From Paralichthys olivaceus (Eukaryota > Chordata > Actinopteri > Pleuronectiformes > Paralichthyidae), in contig NC_091114.1 of assembly GCF_024713975.1 (NCBI RefSeq), forward strand, positions 7,040,001 through 7,104,000: a stretch of DNA of 64,000 nucleotides, given 5' to 3'. Of this stretch, positions 59,749 to 64,000 are shown in pieces. Numbering within the stretch: the first letter of the stretch is position 1; each line of letters starts with the position of its first letter. Below the pieces are notes generated by a model. That model ran no database searches and had not been told where the DNA came from. It saw only the letters and a list, made by a program, of their open reading frames with translations. The position numbers and the translations under genes are program-made.

Positions 59749-62700
59749 TTACTGTGCAGAACCATCCTCCATCTTTTCCTTCCTCCACTTGGTCTCATTT
59801 TTTAACGGCCACCGAACCTTCACAGACGACTCTGGCAATCCAAATTGTCTGAGGAGCTGGACGCAATGAAAAAATTAGTTTGAAGAGTATTTGAATTAAA
59901 ACGAAATACACACAACACATGACAAAGAATAAACAGCTGTTAGTCTCACCTCTAACACTGCACGCTCTATGTCCCACTCCGACAGCTCAATCAATGACTT
60001 CAACTTCATGTTCAACCCAATAACATAATCTGTTGACATAAATACACAATGTGTTACTGAAGACAATACCATGACGATATAGAATATAGTAGTTGTATAG
60101 TATTAAAATATCAATAAGAATTAAGCTAATAAGAATACGTTTATCAACTGGGCACTCAGAGCAAAAGTTCAGAAAAGTGGAATCAAAGAAACAAATACAT
60201 TTACTTACGAGGCCCTTTTGTTGTAGCATGTAGAGTCACAGTCATTTTTTGGGAAAATGGCGAGAAAGATATGTTCAGATAAGTTAATATCTTAATATTG
60301 ATCAAATACTATAAAAATCTATTACACAAAGATAAATGTGTCTTTACTTTATATAAAACCTAAATTCCATGAAATGAAAACTGTAGCAGCCGATAGCTGC
60401 AACACACTAGTTCAAAAGCCATTTCTTATAATACTGAAGGGAAGAAAAATCTTTTTTATGAATTATTTTCAAAAAATTGTTGGTAGTACTATATGTCAGA
60501 CTTTAAATTTCAATGCATGTCAATGCACAGGGATGGAATTTCAAATAAACAGAGTCTACATTTGAAAGAAACATTTTTTAAATGTTTTATAAAGTATTAT
60601 ATTGCATCCATATAAAACTTTGCAAGGCGGATGCTATAGATCAGAGCATTAAAGGTTCAGTGTGTAAGATTTAGGTGAAAGGGATTTTTGGCAGAAATTA
60701 AATATAAAATAATCCTAGTGATGTTTTCAATGGTGTGTTTCATCTACATTGTATGAACCTTCTGAGTGTGAAGTTCACCACAGGTTCTCTTTCATGTTGG
60801 AAATGGGAGAGTGAGATGAGTATTCAGCTGCAACACACAGCTTCACCTCTAGATGTCACTAAACCCTACACACTGAACCTTACAGAAACATGATGTAATA
60901 ATTAACATGAAAAAGTGGAATATCTCACCAGTGACTGCAGTGATGTTGACTCCACTGCTTCTGACGTTCTCAAACACAGAGAAGAGAGTGAATGTGTATG
61001 TAGTTCCAGCAGTGAGGGATGCGACTGTGTGAGTCACTGACCCACCTCCACCTGCTGCACTGATGTTTATCTCTCTACCATTAAACTGGAGAATGAAGCT
61101 GACACTGTTGTTCACTTCATTCCACTGCAGAGTGACACTGGTGTAATTTTGTGCGGTTGATCTGAAGCTGTCTGTGTTTAGAGGAGCTGAGACAGAAAAG
61201 AGCAGAAAAGTTAATTCATTAATGTAATAAAATCGGAGTGTTGTTTATATTGGTCAGTTTTACATTGTGTATGAGCATCAGAGTCAGTTCAAAGTTCAGA
61301 CATGAGGTCATTTGAGCCACTAAACCCAGCTTCTTGTTGGTAGATGTTACTGAGCACCATCTACACACACTCACAGCAGAGCTGACTTTTTAGGTTTCCA
61401 CACCACACTTCATATGCTCCCACTCAGGTTCTATCACTGCTGCTCTCTAATGTTCAACTTCATTTACCTGTAGTGTTATTGATCTGAAAGTGCTTTACTG
61501 TTGCTTTCATGCACATTGTGTTATTATTGAGTCACAATTTGTGCGAACTGCTGCTTCTGTTGCTCTCTGGTTGGCGGCTGCTGCCACACTGGAAGCTCCT
61601 TTAAAACTAATGATATTGAAATAAATCTGTGTCTCTGATTCACCAGGAATTCATCATGTGTTTCACCATCAGATGTGTTTACATGTGTTTCTAGTTAAAA
61701 CAGAGCAAAACTGTTGTGGACACATTATTGACTAAAAAAGTGGGATATCTCACCAGTGACTGCAGTGATGTTGACTCCACTGCTTCTGACGTTCTCAAAC
61801 ACAGAGAAGAGAGTGATGGTGTATGTAGTTCCAGCAGTGAGAGATGAGACTGTGTGAGTCACTGGTCCATCTCCACCTGCTGCACTGATGTTTATCTCTC
61901 TACCATTAAACTGGAGAATGAAGCTGACACTGTTGTTCACTTTATTCCACTGCAGAGTGACGCTGGTGTCATTTTGTCCGGTTGATCTGAAGCCATCTGC
62001 ATTTGGTAGATCTGGGTTCAGAAATGATTTGCTGCATTAAGCCTTCTGACGAGCATTTACTCCGGGCAGAAGAGACGTAAAATGACAGAACTCCAGTTTC
62101 TGGTTTTGATTCATTTTTACAAACTTGGCTTCACAAATTCGCAATTTGTAGAGTAGGAATAAATATTTAAGACTGTACAGTAAATAGCATTCAGTCCTGT
62201 CTATGCAGCATGTGACAGTATAAATAAGATGCATTACTTGTTGAGAAACAGATGAATGGGATCCTGAAGGAACAATCATGATCTATCCATCGTCCTGATT
62301 CATTGAATGCTGCGGCAACACATTGGGCTCCAGCAGAGTTTGGTTGCCCACTAGCCCAGTGTCGAAACTGAGAGGTGCTCCCATCAGACCACACTTTTTC
62401 CCGGTGTAGACCGATCCACACGGAGGTCCCAGGAGTTGTGCTTGTGACAATGGCATTTTCTGTTTCATTCCTTATACTGGGAAACAAACAGCAGCTATAT
62501 ATATTAAATTGAGCATAACTAATAAGAACAGATAAAATCCCTAAACTCCCTAAAATCAATAGCATCCTGAAATGCATTGTAACTGGAAATATAGTGCTTT
62601 GTGTGGTTATGTAAGGAAGTGGTAATGTGTTCAATCATGTAAGTACATTTTACTGAGACTATTTAAAATAATTGAAACATAATTACTCTACAGCTCAGCT

Positions 62701-63872
62701 CTAAATGCTTTACTTGCCTTAAATAAGGATGAAAAATGCATAACTTGTAAGGAAAACAAGTTGAAAATAAAAAAATAAATGTAGAAATAATCATAATACA
62801 TTAGTAGACACAAGATAGGAGTTAAAATGGAATAAAGATAAAAACTAGAATGGCACTCAGTCAGGTGTATACATTCTCCAAAGCCGAAACAGTCGCCTTA
62901 TGAAACCACAGTAAAATCCACTAGATCCAGATTTGTAATGTAATTTCAATCAACTATCATGCTAATAAACACTCCTGATAAACAGAGCGAATCAAAACAA
63001 GCAAATAGGTAATTATTCTTCATTAGTGCATACTGTACCTGGCTAGATCAACATAATTCTCCCTGCAGAATTTCTGAGCTGCGGCCCAATTCAAAGACCT
63101 GCTAACCCTGACAAAGGATGGTGCGCCGTTTACCATGCCTGGAAATACAAGGATGAAGGGAAATTACAAAGCGATACATGAGCATCAGTGACAGACAATC
63201 AGAATACCCGATGATGTAGATTCAGTGGGATATTTTATCCAGATAACAAACACATGGAGCGACAAAATCTTTGTGTAAATGCAATGAAGGAGATCTATGC
63301 ATGTGGTCCTTTTGTTAAATGTTCTCACCATTATAACACACAAAGGGTCGTGTGACGTTGCAGTCAAGGTCTCCCCATTTGCCCATGCGGATCCGTTGAC
63401 CAAATAATTCCACGCAGTACTGTTGTCCACCAAGATTATCAGGCTGTTCAGAATCCCAGTTTCTAAACTCCGGCTCTCCTTCACCATAGAAGCTGCTGTT
63501 ATTTAGGGACCATCTCCAGCTGCTTACCAAATCATCATGGAGACCAATCCAAGCCTGGCCTGTTCAAAAAGATGCACATTTTACAGAACAGCTGCAATGA
63601 GAGAAATCCTTACAAATGCTGAACTCATTCACTACTTAATCACATTACACATTATAGTCTTTTACAACTGCCTGAGGCAAATTCCAGTATTGAGAACTTG
63701 CCTGCGTAGCTCGATGTTGTTAAGTTAACAGCGCTGATGTCCGCTGTGTTTTCTATGGTGGCCAGGTCTGTGTGGACCTGTCTGCAGAAGCTCTGAGCTT
63801 CAGTCCAGTTCAGTGCCACGTTCACAAAGTGGTACTGGTGTGTCTGGGCAGAAGTAATACTGAACAGTGCTC
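59749..63872 (-). CDS. C-type lectin with two CTLDs and two FN3-like domains, 5' end outside the window
   Basis: Eight in-phase exons, minus strand: 63872-63702, 63559-63329, 63138-63039, 62476-62238, 62011-61754, 61186-60929, 60029-59950, 59856-59749 (about 481 aa seen). CTLD1 has WTEAQSFCR, AWIGLHDD, a QPDN motif and KWGDLDC. CTLD2 has WAAAQKFC, VWIGLHRE, QPNS and RWIDHDC. Two FN3-like exons of 258 bases each follow, then a short Lys/Leu-rich tail (YVIGLNMKLKSLIELSEWD) of a kind I recall at the end of fish mannose-receptor-like lectins. The architecture recalls the fish 'C-type lectin domain family 20 member A' proteins. The first visible exon starts mid-codon with GALFSITSAQTHQY, which looks like the end of a signal peptide, so the initiator exon lies beyond 64000. 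No transmembrane helix is seen, so it may be secreted. QPD suggests galactose-type Ca-dependent binding in CTLD1. CTLD2 is less canonical. The first visible intron has a GC donor. Confidence 0.82.
60652..60881. mobile_element. MITE-like element with about 21-base terminal inverted repeats
   Basis: The left end aaggttcagtgtgtaagatt and the right end (reverse complement aaggttcagtgtgtagggtt) agree at about 18 of 21 positions, with TA at both borders. The body ('aaaataatcctagtgatgtt', 'gtgtttcatctacattgtat') is that of a very common percomorph MITE, here internally shortened. It lies in the lectin intron. Confidence 0.8.
60929..61186 (-). repeat. FN3-like exon copy A (C-terminal)
   Basis: A 258-base coding exon almost identical to the exon at 61754-62011. 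Roughly 74 of 86 residues agree by eye, including the unbroken VNNSVSFILQFNGREINISA. Both exons start with 2 bases and end with 1 base of split codons, so they are interchangeable units. Confidence 0.85.
61754..62011 (-). repeat. FN3-like exon copy B (N-terminal)
   Basis: Partner of the exon at 60929-61186: same length, same phase, and similar flanking intron bases at the donor side (aaaaagtggga/aatatctcacc in plus orientation). Confidence 0.85.
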
Positions 63873-64000
63873 CTAAAACAGAGTCACAAAAGCAAATTCA
63901 GTTACTCCATTTTATTTTTAATTACGACAACTTTAAGTTCTTTTACAGTCAATATGAAGAGGCATCAGGATCAACAGGAGGATTCAGCGTCATCATTTTG

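Noticed and set aside
60211..60290. Possible extra lectin exon before a gtaagt donor (reads TLHATTKGP on the minus strand)
   Set aside because: No good acceptor precedes it, and the FN3 exon (ends with 1 base) joins directly in phase to 60029 (starts with 2 bases). Kept out of the model.
63872..64000. ATG codons near the right edge as a start and signal peptide of the lectin gene
   Set aside because: The frame that looks hydrophobic (ILLLILMPL) runs into an in-frame TGA on joining to the next exon; the initiator exon is more likely outside the window.

Overview
This window is nuclear DNA from a ray-finned fish, most likely a percomorph teleost. The genes are split into many short exons separated by GT-AG introns. 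Coding regions match vertebrate families (calcium-binding protein CaBP, TDRD7, dynactin p150Glued, PCED1, RPGRIP1, TRIM, and a fish-type C-type lectin). The spacers carry short interspersed repeats and microsatellites of the kind abundant in teleosts. Exon models were built by hand from splice sites, reading phase and remembered vertebrate orthologues. No alignment or database search was run.

Layout, left to right: (1) a CaBP-family EF-hand gene on + (845-3471, 7 coding exons, 217 aa). (2) tdrd7 on - (5783-20038, 19 coding exons, 1147 aa; three LOTUS and three Tudor domains). (3) A CpG-rich spacer (about 20.0-23.7 kb) from which tdrd7 and dctn1 diverge. (4) dctn1 on + (23727-35027, 31 coding exons, 1266 aa), convergent with (5) a PCED1-type GDSL/SGNH-like esterase gene on - (36372-42101, 9 coding exons, 414 aa). 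(6) rpgrip1 on - (43812-54515, 30 coding exons, 1350 aa). (7) A RING/B-box/coiled-coil/PRY-SPRY TRIM gene on - (56311-58663, 7 coding exons, 546 aa). (8) A two-CTLD plus two-FN3 lectin-like gene on - (59749-63872), whose signal-peptide exon lies beyond the right edge.

The genes do not form an operon or a pathway. Functional links are loose: tdrd7 is a germ-granule and lens RNP gene, dctn1 a microtubule-motor adaptor, and rpgrip1 a photoreceptor connecting-cilium scaffold. CaBP proteins tune calcium channels at sensory synapses. The TRIM and lectin genes at the right end look like immune-type, fast-evolving families.

The most unusual items are: a long Glu-rich C-terminal extension on rpgrip1; an RG-rich linker between LOTUS 1 and 2 of tdrd7; a hAT-like element nested inside a second inverted-repeat element in a pced1 intron; a near-identical FN3 exon duplication in the lectin; two GC-AG introns; and a His-rich tail on PCED1. 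I saw no CRISPR array, operon, rRNA or tRNA gene, and nothing that looks like a wholly new biological system.
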